A stretch of DNA of 64,000 bases from the IMG/VR virus record IMGVR_UViG_3300030002_000007, positions 17,479-81,478 of that record; one strand, 5' to 3'. Both the position numbers and the translations under genes were made by a program. Below, piece after piece: positions 16,778-25,372 of the stretch (position 1 is the stretch's first letter; every line of letters begins with the position of its first letter). The notes under the pieces are model-generated. The model was given only the letters and a program-made list of their open reading frames with translations, did no database searches and was not told where the DNA came from. Source of the stretch: a virus.

Positions 16778-17794
16778 TTACCTGAGGGAGGATAAAATAC
16801 GCTTACGCGTAGCTTGGACAGAAGCCTTCAACTTGTCGGGGACATCCAAACCAGAGACCCACGAATTGAAAAACTCCTTGGTGGAAATTCTGTGATCGAT
16901 ACCGTCTGATGGTAAGTCCTCAGTAAGGACGGAGGCTAGCTGAGCTTTAGACTGGAAGTTGCGAACGACACAAACATTCAGATGCTTGTAGTCATCTGCA
17001 GTGACCTGTGCCCCGTCTTGCAGAACCAGCTTGACCAGATCGGTGCTCTTCAGATCGTGCGGGATGTCAGAAGCAGTTTGCACCGTGATCGTATGCAGCC
17101 GGTACTTCGGCTTGAACGGAACACTGGTGATCTCGAAATCCTGAGGGCCATTGAATTCGATGGAATGGAAAAACTTCTTGGGCTTCTCACCGAAGCACGT
17201 CTGGTACAGAGTACCTGAGTAGTAAGTGTTCCGTACAACTTGGTTCGTATGGATGTGACCCGCGACGGCAACACAGTCACTCTGGTCTCGCTCTTCATTC
17301 AATATCTGCCGACCGTTGTCTGTAGTGGCACCGTAGACGTCGAGGTGACAGACGTTCAAAGCTTTCGGATGGAACTTGTCCCGAGGGAACGGAAGGAAGC
17401 GCACAAGAGCGCCGTCGATCTTAACGTCAGCTCCAGCGAGGTAGATGTGAATGTTCGATCGCTTGGCAACTTCAAACTCACTCACGACTTCCAGCGAGTG
17501 TCCGACCTCGGGCGTACGCCCGATCGTGTCGTGATTACCGGGGATGATGAAAAATTCAAACTCTTTGTTGCTCAACACCTTTGAAAGCTCGAGCATGCCT
17601 GAGTAAGACATGCGTGGGTTCTCACAGATGTCACCGTAGAAGATAATGTTGCGTACGTTCTGTTGCTCAGCGTATCTGAGAACTCTCTGAACTTCACCAC
17701 ACACCATAGCGTCGTGGTTATCAATGTACTTGGAGAGGCCACCCAATCCTAGGTGGTCGGTCAAATGAAGGTCGCCAATTCCGAGTGCGCGCAT
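16778..17794 (-). CDS. SbcD/Mre11/T4 gp47-like recombination nuclease
   Basis: The five-motif metallophosphoesterase signature is present: GDLH (7-10), GDICEN (54-59), GNHD (86-89), and GHIH (179-182) plus H150 in between. These bind two Mn ions for endo/exonuclease action on DNA ends. At 338 residues it matches T4 gp47. The ATPase partner (SbcC/gp46) is not in this window. AGGAG precedes ATG 17794. It is the first gene of the leftward block. Confidence 0.88.
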   Translation of the reverse strand: MRALGIGDLHLTDHLGLGGLSKYIDNHDAMVCGEVQRVLRYAEQQNVRNIIFYGDICENPRMSYSGMLELSKVLSNKEFEFFIIPGNHDTIGRTPEVGHSLEVVSEFEVAKRSNIHIYLAGADVKIDGALVRFLPFPRDKFHPKALNVCHLDVYGATTDNGRQILNEERDQSDCVAVAGHIHTNQVVRNTYYSGTLYQTCFGEKPKKFFHSIEFNGPQDFEITSVPFKPKYRLHTITVQTASDIPHDLKSTDLVKLVLQDGAQVTADDYKHLNVCVVRNFQSKAQLASVLTEDLPSDGIDHRISTKEFFNSWVSGLDVPDKLKASVQATRKRILSSLR

Positions 17795-17845
17795 ATACTG
17801 AACTCCTAAATCTTTCTTTGTATGAAATTAGAACTGCTCCCTCAG

Positions 17846-17856
17846 AATTTACAGTA
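17846..17856 (-). promoter_or_regulatory. TACTGTAAATT promoter-like box (leftward)
   Basis: It lies 51 bases upstream of the SbcD-like start, on the minus strand, in the divergent strand-switch region. It mirrors the plus-strand copy at 18335. Confidence 0.45.
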
Positions 17857-18042
17857 TGAAAGGTTGCGAGAATTCAGTGAGTCTCTGTAATGATGAAGTC
17901 CTCTCTTCTATAAAACAAGCCAGACTGAAAGTGGGTCCGCGCTTGTCCTGACTTGCAGTTGATCCATCGTGTCCGTAGGACATGGACGGATCCGTTCCTC
18001 AAACGTAAGGTAGGCTCCATGACTCAACTGTTCTTGAACCTA

Positions 18043-18291
18043 GGAAGGGTTTGAGGCTTTAGCCTTCGCTCACCCACACGCTACCTCGAAGGGCGGAGCC
18101 CGAAGAGGGTGGGGGAATATCCGGTGCATTGCTGACTAGAAGGATCCGAACCTAAGAGAGATCCGATCCCTACCGCATCCTCAACCTTTACTGAGAAGCA
18201 AGAGCGATCCCTTCCTTACTGAACCGACAATTCCCCCCGAGGGCTCCGCCCTCTGTCGGGGTGATCAAAGGCTAAAGCCTCAAACCCTTCC
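18043..18291. repeat. Nested inverted repeats (24, 11 and 8 bp)
   Basis: The outer arms 18043-18066 and 18268-18291 are a perfect 24-base inverted repeat. Inside, GGGCGGAGCCC (18091-18101) pairs with GGGCTCCGCCC (18241-18251), and GGGGGAAT (18111-18118) with ATTCCCCC (18230-18237). The order is properly nested, so one long cruciform or RNA stem can form. Each arm also contains its own short palindrome (AGGCTTTAGCCT; GAGGGC/GCCCTC), so local hairpins compete with it. Confidence 0.85.
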
Positions 18292-18334
18292 ATTATTCTT
18301 TTGCGATAGCACTGTGAATGTCCTAGGATTCAAA

Positions 18335-18345
18335 TACTGTAAATT
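18335..18345 (+). promoter_or_regulatory. TACTGTAAATT promoter-like box (rightward)
   Basis: Located 120 bases before the helicase-like start on the plus strand, with AGGGG following. Paired with the leftward copy at 17846. Confidence 0.45.
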
Positions 18346-18464
18346 AGGGGAAATGAATTGTTATCCATCCACGTTCTATAATAAGCAATGACAATTCATT
18401 TCATTCATTGATCTCAGTACGATTTTGGGGCACAGAACAACACATTTCACAGAGGCGAATAAGC

Positions 18465-20555
18465 ATGAAAAGCACGACTCGTAAACCCCTAGAGAGTAAG
18501 GCCAATCCTATCTACTTCGCAGACGTGCTTCCAGGTGCAGGGAAGACTCTCTGGGCTATAGAGAAGATGCGAGACTGCATAGACAAGAAGAAGGGCATCA
18601 TCCTCTACGTGGCACCGACTCATGATCTCTTGGACGAAGTCGAGCGGAAGCTAGTCATCAACACTCGTGCTAGTTGTGTCCACCACATTCGCGCTACCAA
18701 CGATGGCGAGTCAACCTCTGTTGCTCTCCGCCTGAAGATCGACGGTGGTGTCTCGCGCTACGGTGCTACTATAAAGCCGTGCAGTCCCGGCACTGTATTA
18801 CTCTGCACTCACGAGACCTTTCTGTATCTCACCACCGATGTGAACTCTTCCATGTATATCAAACGTAGAGCGGAAGTGAATGTCATCTTCGACGAAGCGC
18901 GCAAGTGCGTGCTGTCCGAAACGAAATTCTCCTTACCGAGAGATGCCACTTCAGCCTTTCTGGAAACGTTCATCCACAGAGAGGACGCACCTGCGGGTCA
19001 TGAGTTTGGTCGCGTCCATCTGAAGAAGGACGTGCTAGACACTGAGGCCTTCGACGCCATCTTCTCTAGGAGCAGCAAGCTCCGGCGTTTCCGTAGTCGC
19101 GTGCTTCAGCAGCTAACTGCAATCCGTGGAGACTCTAACATTGAGATGTACGCTAGCATCAAGCGCATGGAGGACGCAGAGGACACCGAGTTCCTATTCC
19201 AGACTATGCTCGTGCCTCGCCACGCCTTCCATGGTTGGAAGAAGGCTGTCCTGCTTGCTGCCTTCTTCAAGAACTCTCAGATGTACCACCTGCTGGCGCA
19301 GTACGACGTGTCCTCTTTGCTAGGGACGACAGACAAGAGTAGTGCTGCTAAGTACGACCAATTGATCCTGTCTGCTGGTGGTGAAGATAAGCTGTGCAAG
19401 CTGATCGACATATCCACTAAGGTGGTTAGGGCTGCAAGGGTCAACGCCATCCTCAAACGCTATAAAGCACTGACCGTCACTTACATCAGCCCCAACACTT
19501 CGTTCACTATGTTTCATCTGCGGAACAGTGTGTTGGTTGGAAATATTGAGCCAGATACTCTAGCCGAGTTCACCTTGGCATACAGAGCGTGGAGTAGGAA
19601 GAGAGGGCACGCTCACATCCCTCTGGCTGCGTCGCTACCTGAGGTCTTCTCAGCCAGCCCTGATCCTGAACTAGTACGCATGTTCAAGCTGCTCAAGATC
19701 CACACGGAGTACTCTAGGCTGACACCTCTTCGTTACTATGTACGTGCAGCCTTTGGGTTATGTCGACGCTGGTTGTCCCAGCATCGGATGAAAAAAGAAA
19801 CTATCCCTATGCTGGTGAACATCGGCACTACGGAAGGATCTAGCTCCCGCAATCGCCACTGGGTGCAGGACGTGATGAAAGTTGTACCTGATCCTGCAGA
19901 CAATTTGTTGGAGGTGCCGTTTGTCAATCATGGCTTGAATAGGTTCAAAGAGTTGAACACTCTTGCCTTCCTCGCTACCCTGAATCCTACACCGACCACG
20001 GCTCGATTGTTTCGTCAGCTATGCCCGAGTTACAATCCCAAGCTAGACCACACTGTCGATCAGGCGATCCAGACGGCGATGCGCATTTCGATACGCGACA
20101 CATCCTCACGCACCAAGCCCCTAGTAGTGGTAACGGACCGTCCGTTGGCCGAAGCAATCGTCGAGCACCTACAGGGTGTGCCGTCCTTAGTTGAACCGCA
20201 GTCGATTTTTTCTGAGTTCCCAAACTTAGATCCATTTTTCTTACCTAGGGAGACGCACGCAGAGAAGAAAGTGAGACTCAAAGCCAATCCCGAGCTCGCA
20301 ACTAAGATGCGTGCCAAACAAGCCAATGCTATGGCCCGGTCCCGTGAGCGCAACGCAGAGCAGATAAAGTACATAAAAGAAAACAGTAAATATGTTAGTG
20401 CAGTAAACACGTTATCAATAAAGGTGACTCGCCTGAAGAAAGACGGAAAGCCGTTTGAGAAGCAGAAACTGGAGCTAACTGCCTTGCGTGAGAAAGCTAA
20501 AATGGAGAGGAAAGAGTTGATAGCGGAATTCAAGAAGGGACAGAGCAATGGTTGA
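18465..20555 (+). CDS. P-loop helicase-like protein (GAGKT / DEAR)
   Basis: The 696-residue protein has Walker A VLPGAGKT at residues 21-28 and Walker B IFDEAR near 143-146, as in SF2-like DNA helicases. A basic, Lys/Arg-rich coiled tail (about 600-690) may bind DNA. AGAGGCG precedes ATG 18465; an in-frame start 57 bases earlier has no ribosome site. It overlaps the Dda-like helicase by 8 bases. Motifs after Walker B are too divergent for me to name a subfamily. Confidence 0.75.
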   Translation: MKSTTRKPLESKANPIYFADVLPGAGKTLWAIEKMRDCIDKKKGIILYVAPTHDLLDEVERKLVINTRASCVHHIRATNDGESTSVALRLKIDGGVSRYGATIKPCSPGTVLLCTHETFLYLTTDVNSSMYIKRRAEVNVIFDEARKCVLSETKFSLPRDATSAFLETFIHREDAPAGHEFGRVHLKKDVLDTEAFDAIFSRSSKLRRFRSRVLQQLTAIRGDSNIEMYASIKRMEDAEDTEFLFQTMLVPRHAFHGWKKAVLLAAFFKNSQMYHLLAQYDVSSLLGTTDKSSAAKYDQLILSAGGEDKLCKLIDISTKVVRAARVNAILKRYKALTVTYISPNTSFTMFHLRNSVLVGNIEPDTLAEFTLAYRAWSRKRGHAHIPLAASLPEVFSASPDPELVRMFKLLKIHTEYSRLTPLRYYVRAAFGLCRRWLSQHRMKKETIPMLVNIGTTEGSSSRNRHWVQDVMKVVPDPADNLLEVPFVNHGLNRFKELNTLAFLATLNPTPTTARLFRQLCPSYNPKLDHTVDQAIQTAMRISIRDTSSRTKPLVVVTDRPLAEAIVEHLQGVPSLVEPQSIFSEFPNLDPFFLPRETHAEKKVRLKANPELATKMRAKQANAMARSRERNAEQIKYIKENSKYVSAVNTLSIKVTRLKKDGKPFEKQKLELTALREKAKMERKELIAEFKKGQSNG

Positions 20556-22071
20556 GAAAAAGAAGAGACCCAAGGAAGACCTAGACTTCTGGATCGACTA
20601 CGAAGCCGCGGTCTCTGCGCTTAACGAGGCGGGCGTTCCAGACACCGTTGGATTCGTGCGTCTGTCTCTGTGGGACAGGATTGCATACTACGGCGCCTTG
20701 CAAGTGGCCAAAGCTCAAGGGAGGATTCCTTCTCCTCCCTCTCCAATACTCCACGCGAAGCCGATGGATCTTCAAGTCCTTCCCGCCGACGTGCCTGAAG
20801 AGAAGAAAGCATTTGAGCTGACTGACGGGCAAGCCACAGCGTGGAAGAAGCTGAAGCGTTTCGTTGCCTCGAAAGAAGACAAGGATGACTTCTTTGTTCT
20901 CCGTGGGTTCGCTGGTACAGGCAAGACGTTCCTCCTCCAGATGCTGAAGGACCTCAACCTCTACAACATTCTCTACACCGCACCGACGAACAAGGCAGCG
21001 AAGGTGCTGTCGTCTATGCTCGAAGTGCAAGCGAAGACGATCTACTCCGCGTTGGGCATTCGCATGGAGTCTGAGGATGATACGGTCGTCCTGAAGTATC
21101 CTGATCGACTGCCAGCGAATCTTCGCAACTGTGTCTTGGTCATTGACGAAGCCTCGATGGTCGGCCAGCAGCTATTGGACTTCATCAAGCGTGCCCAGTA
21201 CGAACTCAACCTGAAGGTGATCTTCGTCGGTGATCCAGCACAGCTAAGGCCAGTAGGCGAAGATCGTTCATACGCTTGGGCTGTGACGGACAGGAAAGAG
21301 AATCGTGCCTTGCTCACGGAGGTCAAGCGAAACGACGCACAGCTCTTGGTTCTAGCAACCGCTCTGCGTCAGTGCTTGCGTACTCGACAGTACGACTTCG
21401 ACGTTGCCGACTACGTGGATGGCGAGCAGGTGAAGCAAGTGTCACAGAAGGAACTCGAACGGATGATGGACGGTGATCCGGACACTCGAGTCTTGGCATG
21501 GCGCAACAAGACAGTCACTCGGTACAATCGAATCATCCGTAAGCGGTTAGGGTTCACCGAAGAGTTCTGCATCGGCGACCTACTGTTGCTCGCGGGTCCG
21601 ATGAATGAGTACGATGCTCAGGGAGAGCCTGTATTGATTGGCAACACAGACGACGAGCTGACAGTGACGCAAGCCATACTCGACTACGTCACAGTGCAGG
21701 AAGTGCAGATCGAGATATGGAAGCTGACATGCAACCTAGACGGATTGACCAAGACGTTGAGGATTGCAACCGACAAGGGGCACGCAGCTCTAGCACCTCT
21801 GCTCTCTCGCATGGCAGCGAAGGCCCGGAAATTCGACAAGACCAAATCATCTATCGGTCAAGTTACGTGGAAGGACTTCTGGCGAGTGAAGAACACCTTC
21901 CATCGTGTTCGGTATGGCTGGGCATTGACCGCACACCGTGCCCAAGGTTCAACGATGAAGCGCGTGCTAGTTGATCAGGCAGACATCCTCGCTAACAGGG
22001 AGACAGCAGAAGCCTTCCAGTGCCTCTATGTCACCAGTACTCGACCCTCTCACGAAATCGTTTTCAACTAA
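20548..22071 (+). CDS. Dda/RecD-like SF1B DNA helicase
   Basis: Motif I is GFAGTGKT (120-127), motif II VIDEAS (about 199), motif III GDPAQLRPV (about 228), and motif VI ALTAHRAQGST (about 463). This is the RecD2/T4 Dda pattern of 5'-3' helicases that remodel forks and start origin-dependent replication in T4. Its 507 residues compare with 439 in Dda. The N-terminal 90 residues are extra. It overlaps the upstream helicase-like gene by 8 bases. Confidence 0.9.
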   Translation: MVEKKKRPKEDLDFWIDYEAAVSALNEAGVPDTVGFVRLSLWDRIAYYGALQVAKAQGRIPSPPSPILHAKPMDLQVLPADVPEEKKAFELTDGQATAWKKLKRFVASKEDKDDFFVLRGFAGTGKTFLLQMLKDLNLYNILYTAPTNKAAKVLSSMLEVQAKTIYSALGIRMESEDDTVVLKYPDRLPANLRNCVLVIDEASMVGQQLLDFIKRAQYELNLKVIFVGDPAQLRPVGEDRSYAWAVTDRKENRALLTEVKRNDAQLLVLATALRQCLRTRQYDFDVADYVDGEQVKQVSQKELERMMDGDPDTRVLAWRNKTVTRYNRIIRKRLGFTEEFCIGDLLLLAGPMNEYDAQGEPVLIGNTDDELTVTQAILDYVTVQEVQIEIWKLTCNLDGLTKTLRIATDKGHAALAPLLSRMAAKARKFDKTKSSIGQVTWKDFWRVKNTFHRVRYGWALTAHRAQGSTMKRVLVDQADILANRETAEAFQCLYVTSTRPSHEIVFN

Positions 22072-22084
22072 AGAAGGGATGCAT

Positions 22085-22486
22085 ATGTTTTCAGCAATAT
22101 GGAATGGGATACTCGATCATGTCTATCGTAACAGATTCACAGCTGCAGTGCAGGCAGCAGAGCACGAACTCATGGAGCTTCAGGCTGAACTGAGAGAGGT
22201 CAAGGAAAGACACAAGCTGCTGTCTGCTGCGATCCAAAGTCTAGAGCAGGCTGATGCGAATTTCGCCATTGCCTTCTCTGCGATGAATGCCTTCTCTATT
22301 GAACGCATCCCTCGCTGTACTATAGAGGGGGCGACTGCCGAAAGCTACGGAGTCCCCTGCAAGTCTGTCGTCGGTTATTTCTTCAAAGACGAAGTGCGCG
22401 AGTGGATGTTCACTTGCAGCCTCGCCACCCATCAACGACTCGTTCTCGAATTCAAGGAGTATCAAGCAGCTAAAACCAAGAACTAA
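22085..22486 (+). CDS. Hypothetical coiled-coil protein
   Basis: AAGAAGG lies 8 bases before ATG 22085. 133 residues with a clear coiled coil at about 18-58 (Glu/Leu heptads) and a C-terminal beta-like part with one Cys. Probably a dimer. Function unknown. Confidence 0.65.
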   Translation: MFSAIWNGILDHVYRNRFTAAVQAAEHELMELQAELREVKERHKLLSAAIQSLEQADANFAIAFSAMNAFSIERIPRCTIEGATAESYGVPCKSVVGYFFKDEVREWMFTCSLATHQRLVLEFKEYQAAKTKN

Positions 22487-22491
22487 CCTGT

Positions 22492-22499
22492 TGTAAATA
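22492..22499 (+). promoter_or_regulatory. TGTAAATA promoter-like box
   Basis: CCTGTTGTAAATATCGCATGG in the gap before the 22561 gene, with no -35. Confidence 0.4.
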
Positions 22500-22560
22500 T
22501 CGCATGGAATGGTTAGCGCGACCATTCATCACTTACAAACCTCATGAGGAGCACAAAAGC

Positions 22561-23244
22561 ATGGCAATAAAATACCTTGGCATTGAAGAGCTAGAAACCG
22601 GAGCGGCCACCGATCCGATTTGGGCAATCAACACAGCCTCCAGTTCGGAGATCGGAGTGTCCGGTGAAGTGCATATCGGCATCCCGAAGATCAACGGCTC
22701 GAAGATCGATCCCCTGCACATTCCGCAAACCTGGTTGGCAATCGAACTGACGCGCACCATTCCGCGTAGCCAACTTCTGCATGCGTCCGAATTCCGGACG
22801 GCCATCGACAACCAGCTCATTCAGTGCGTGAGCGCGAAGAGCGCAGCGTCGATCAATTCGCAAGAAGGTGCAGACGAAGAGCGTAGTCGATTGGCCGAGT
22901 TCCGTCGGCATGTTCGCGCAGCGGGTGCCGCTCGTACGCTGGGCAAAGGCATTGGCGAGATCAAGATGGTGACGGTCGGCAATGGGGCAGATGACGATGC
23001 AGACGGCGAGACGCAAGTCATCGGCGGTGGCGAGGATGACGAAGAGGACAGCCCGAAGAAAGGTTTGACGGCCGGCTTCCTCACGTTCGCGGAACGCCTC
23101 CCGTCCAAGAGCGACATCGTGGTGTTGAACGAGATCAAGAGCCGTCGCACCTTCTCACGTAAGGAGATGGTCTACCTGCAGACGCTTCTGAAGGACAAGC
23201 CGAAAACGCACGCGGCGATCTCGAAGCAGCTCAAGAGCAAGTAA
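22561..23244 (+). CDS. Hypothetical 227-residue protein
   Basis: GAGGAG precedes ATG 22561. The N-terminal 100 residues look like a beta-rich fold, residues about 150-175 are strongly acidic, and the C-terminus is a basic helix ending QLKSK. It is flanked by its own TGTAAATA box and a strong terminator, so it appears to be a single-gene unit, which often marks an abundant protein such as a DNA-binding or structural one (inference). Confidence 0.75.
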   Translation: MAIKYLGIEELETGAATDPIWAINTASSSEIGVSGEVHIGIPKINGSKIDPLHIPQTWLAIELTRTIPRSQLLHASEFRTAIDNQLIQCVSAKSAASINSQEGADEERSRLAEFRRHVRAAGAARTLGKGIGEIKMVTVGNGADDDADGETQVIGGGEDDEEDSPKKGLTAGFLTFAERLPSKSDIVVLNEIKSRRTFSRKEMVYLQTLLKDKPKTHAAISKQLKSK

Positions 23245-23265
23245 AGTTTACTGGCACGCGTAGTC

Positions 23266-23305
23266 ATGGGGAGTCTTCCTTTTCATCGGGAGATTCCCCA
23301 TTTTT
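23266..23305 (+). terminator. Intrinsic terminator
   Basis: ATGGGGA pairs with TCCCCAT, extended by CTTCC/GGGAG after a small bulge. The stem is directly followed by TTTTT. The best terminator in the window. Confidence 0.85.
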
Positions 23306-23586
23306 CGTTTGTGCTCTCGTTTGTAGCACGGCCCAGTTGCGTATAGTTCAGCACTGCAAAAACGACCCGCAACCCCTGCATTTCCAAGGGTTACGTCACT
23401 TTGCCTGTTAGTCGCCTTTTCCCTCGAAAACAGCCCAAAAAGAGGCGAAAAAGAGCAGTAAACCCCTGTAACTCATTGATTTTGTAGGGAAAAACAGGCT
23501 AAAAACCCTTGATTTTGGGGCATTTTTCCTGTAAAATGGAGTTGTAGCAAATCCGTTCATCAATCCATAAGGAAGGAAAAATCAAA
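23306..23586 (+). other. Intergenic leader region
   Basis: About 280 bases with no gene. It holds several short A/G-rich segments, then the sigma70-like promoter at 23509-23537 and the leader of the 23587 gene. The promoter's CCCTTGATTTTGGG context recurs at 28738. Confidence 0.5.
23509..23537 (+). promoter_or_regulatory. Sigma70-like promoter
   Basis: TTGATT, 17-base spacer, TAAAAT, with TG one base before the -10 (extended -10). The sequence TTTTTCCTGTAAAATG followed by GTTGTAG is shared with the promoters at 28825 and 43598. Confidence 0.75.
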
Positions 23587-23838
23587 ATGAGTAACTCGAA
23601 AAAGAACAAAGTCACCAAAGGCCAAATGCTTGACCTGTTGGCATTCATAGTTGTTACCAAGCCAACTACGCTCAAGATGGTGCCGAAGTGCATTAGCAAG
23701 CTGGCACTCAAAGACGACTTGATCGTCAAGCACACCGTCGGCAAGCGTAGCTACGCGATCCGTCCAAACGGGCGTCGCCTTCTGACCGAGCAGTTTGCCC
23801 GCTGCACCCAAGTCATGGCATTGCTCGCAAATTGGTAA
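23587..23838 (+). CDS. Hypothetical basic 83-residue protein
   Basis: AAGGAAGG precedes the ATG. A small basic protein whose helix-helix-beta pattern (KGQMLDLLAFIV...KLALKDDLIVKHTVGKRSYAI) resembles a winged-helix DNA-binding domain, but without a family match. It is first in a unit driven by a strong promoter, which suggests an early regulator or host-takeover protein (inference). Confidence 0.7.
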   Translation: MSNSKKNKVTKGQMLDLLAFIVVTKPTTLKMVPKCISKLALKDDLIVKHTVGKRSYAIRPNGRRLLTEQFARCTQVMALLANW

Positions 23839-23855
23839 TCGTTTTTTGTCACACC

Positions 23856-23875
23856 GGGAACTCGGAAGGGTTCCC
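23856..23875 (+). terminator. Hairpin with weak T run
   Basis: GGGAAC pairs with GTTCCC across an 8-base loop; TGTTTTTCC follows 7 bases later. Confidence 0.45.
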
Positions 23876-23919
23876 TCTCCTGTTTTTCCAACCCGTAGTT
23901 CATTTCTGGAGTTTCAACA

Positions 23920-24462
23920 ATGTCTTCTGCAAAATCCACCAAAGCCATCATCCCCTCCGTCAATCGTCATGGTGTTGCGCTGATCGCGTTGCAGCCGGGT
24001 ACGCTTGTCAACGTTCGCAAGGTTGAAGTTTCTGATTGCGTCGAAGGTAATCCCAATGTCGTTCCTGCTCTAATCATGAGCAGCATGATCGGCGTCGGCG
24101 ATGTTCGCGGCACTACGATGACTTCGAGCAAGCAAATGAAAGAGCTGAATCGGCGTCGGCTCGTGGTGATGGTGCGTACTCTGCCCGAGGTGTATGAGCT
24201 GTTCACGGTTAGCGTCAAGCATATCTGCTGGAGCTTCGGTCCGTTGGATTTGGAACAGAGCGCATCACTTACCACGAAGATGACACCTGCAGTCAGTGAC
24301 GCTCCGAAAATTGACACGCCTGCAGTCACAGTGGCGGCAGTTAAGGAAGTCAAGCCTAACACGATCACGCAACCGAAAGTGACAAAGCCGCGCAGTCGTA
24401 GCAAGACAGCAACAGGCGTGGTGCAGACGCCGGGCCTTCGTGACAAGCCCGCATTTGCGTAA
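23920..24462 (+). CDS. Hypothetical 180-residue protein
   Basis: TCTGGAGTTTCAACA precedes the ATG. The N-terminal 115 residues look folded; the rest is a Lys/Thr/Pro/Val-rich flexible tail (TKPRSRSKTATG). No motif recognised. It follows a GTAGTTCATTT leader segment that recurs before other genes. Confidence 0.7.
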   Translation: MSSAKSTKAIIPSVNRHGVALIALQPGTLVNVRKVEVSDCVEGNPNVVPALIMSSMIGVGDVRGTTMTSSKQMKELNRRRLVVMVRTLPEVYELFTVSVKHICWSFGPLDLEQSASLTTKMTPAVSDAPKIDTPAVTVAAVKEVKPNTITQPKVTKPRSRSKTATGVVQTPGLRDKPAFA

Positions 24463-24479
24463 TTGATCCACTGAAGCAC

Positions 24480-24505
24480 GGGGTTGGGTGCGTTCTCCCA
24501 ACCCC
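24480..24505 (+). terminator. Strong hairpin without T run
   Basis: A perfect 9-bp stem GGGGTTGGG/CCCAACCCC with an 8-base loop, 30 bases before the next start. It may stabilise the upstream mRNA end. Confidence 0.5.
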
Positions 24506-24534
24506 CATTGAGTTTATGAATGGGAGATTTCATC

Positions 24535-24873
24535 ATGGCATCACGCGACTTGTGGTTCACGGAAAAAGCACCGACGATCAAATGTATTCATTGTGGTCAG
24601 CCGAAGATGAGCCACTTGGCCGTCACGCATCATTGCCCCTTGGGTGCCAAGAATCGCACCCTTGGATATACCCAGTACAGCAACACGAAGCGCTTCGCAC
24701 CCAAGCCCCTGACCTTGCGTAAGGTGTGGCTGGACAATCGTGCAGCCCTTGAAGTGTATTTGCAGTCGCACGGTTTCGTTGGCGTGTATCCAAAGAGCCT
24801 GCGCCTCCTTCAAGCCTTGGTGCAGGATACCAACGACACCTACCTGTCTCGCCCGAAGTCCTGCAAGCCCTGA
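24535..24873 (+). CDS. Hypothetical zinc-finger-like protein
   Basis: GGGAGA precedes ATG 24535 (112 residues). C17-x2-C20 followed by H32, H33 and C34 suggests an N-terminal zinc site; a basic, helical C-terminal part follows. No family recognised. Confidence 0.65.
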   Translation: MASRDLWFTEKAPTIKCIHCGQPKMSHLAVTHHCPLGAKNRTLGYTQYSNTKRFAPKPLTLRKVWLDNRAALEVYLQSHGFVGVYPKSLRLLQALVQDTNDTYLSRPKSCKP

Positions 24874-24885
24874 TTTTTCAAGTCG

Positions 24886-24895
24886 CTGTAAATAC
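24886..24895 (+). promoter_or_regulatory. CTGTAAATAC promoter-like box
   Basis: Intergenic, 55 bases before the GTG of the next gene; same box as at 8283 and 57536. Confidence 0.45.
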
Positions 24896-24949
24896 ACAGT
24901 GACGGTATTTCGTTTTAATCATCCGCCGTTTCATCATTAGGAGATTCCA

Positions 24950-25372
24950 GTGAAAGCAGTTATCTATCAGTTGTTCGCTACCTCAGACATGTTCAGTATC
25001 CCCGAAGCTGAAGCCTACCACGCATTGCAGCACGGGCACTATGTCGTCAAGGCGTTGTACGACGACGAAGCACGCCAAGGCGCCGCCGTGCAGGTGTTCA
25101 ATCGGAAATTCCCGAACCTGCATTACAACGCTGTGGCCTCCATGCAGTTCGATCCGGAGAACAAGATGACGTTTCTCCAAGCCCTCAATCTGGTCTTCGA
25201 CAAGACGAACAACATCGACGAGCCGTGGACGGGTAATGCGGAGATTACTCACAAGCTGAGTTCATCATTGCCGTCTCTGCGCGTCGGTGATCTGATCAAG
25301 TTCAACAAACAGGGCTACTTCTTGGTCGACCCCGTCGGCTTTTCCAAACTCAAAATCGAAAGCGCAAAATGA
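24950..25372 (+). CDS. Hypothetical 140-residue protein before ligase
   Basis: A GTG start with TTAGGAGA upstream. The stop overlaps the ligase ATG as ATGA, so the two are coupled. The sequence has an alpha/beta look (MKAVIYQLFATSDMF) without recognisable motifs. Confidence 0.7.
   Translation: MKAVIYQLFATSDMFSIPEAEAYHALQHGHYVVKALYDDEARQGAAVQVFNRKFPNLHYNAVASMQFDPENKMTFLQALNLVFDKTNNIDEPWTGNAEITHKLSSSLPSLRVGDLIKFNKQGYFLVDPVGFSKLKIESAK

Larger units (their letters stand above)
17795..18464. other. Gene-free strand-switch region with nested inverted repeats
   Basis: About 670 bases without a convincing gene, where transcription diverges left and right. It holds two outward-facing TGTAAATT boxes, three nested pairs of inverted repeats (see the repeat entry), a TATAAT at 18375-18380 close to the rightward start, and small GC hairpins. 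It is the best candidate here for an origin of replication or a major control region (inference). Confidence 0.55.
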
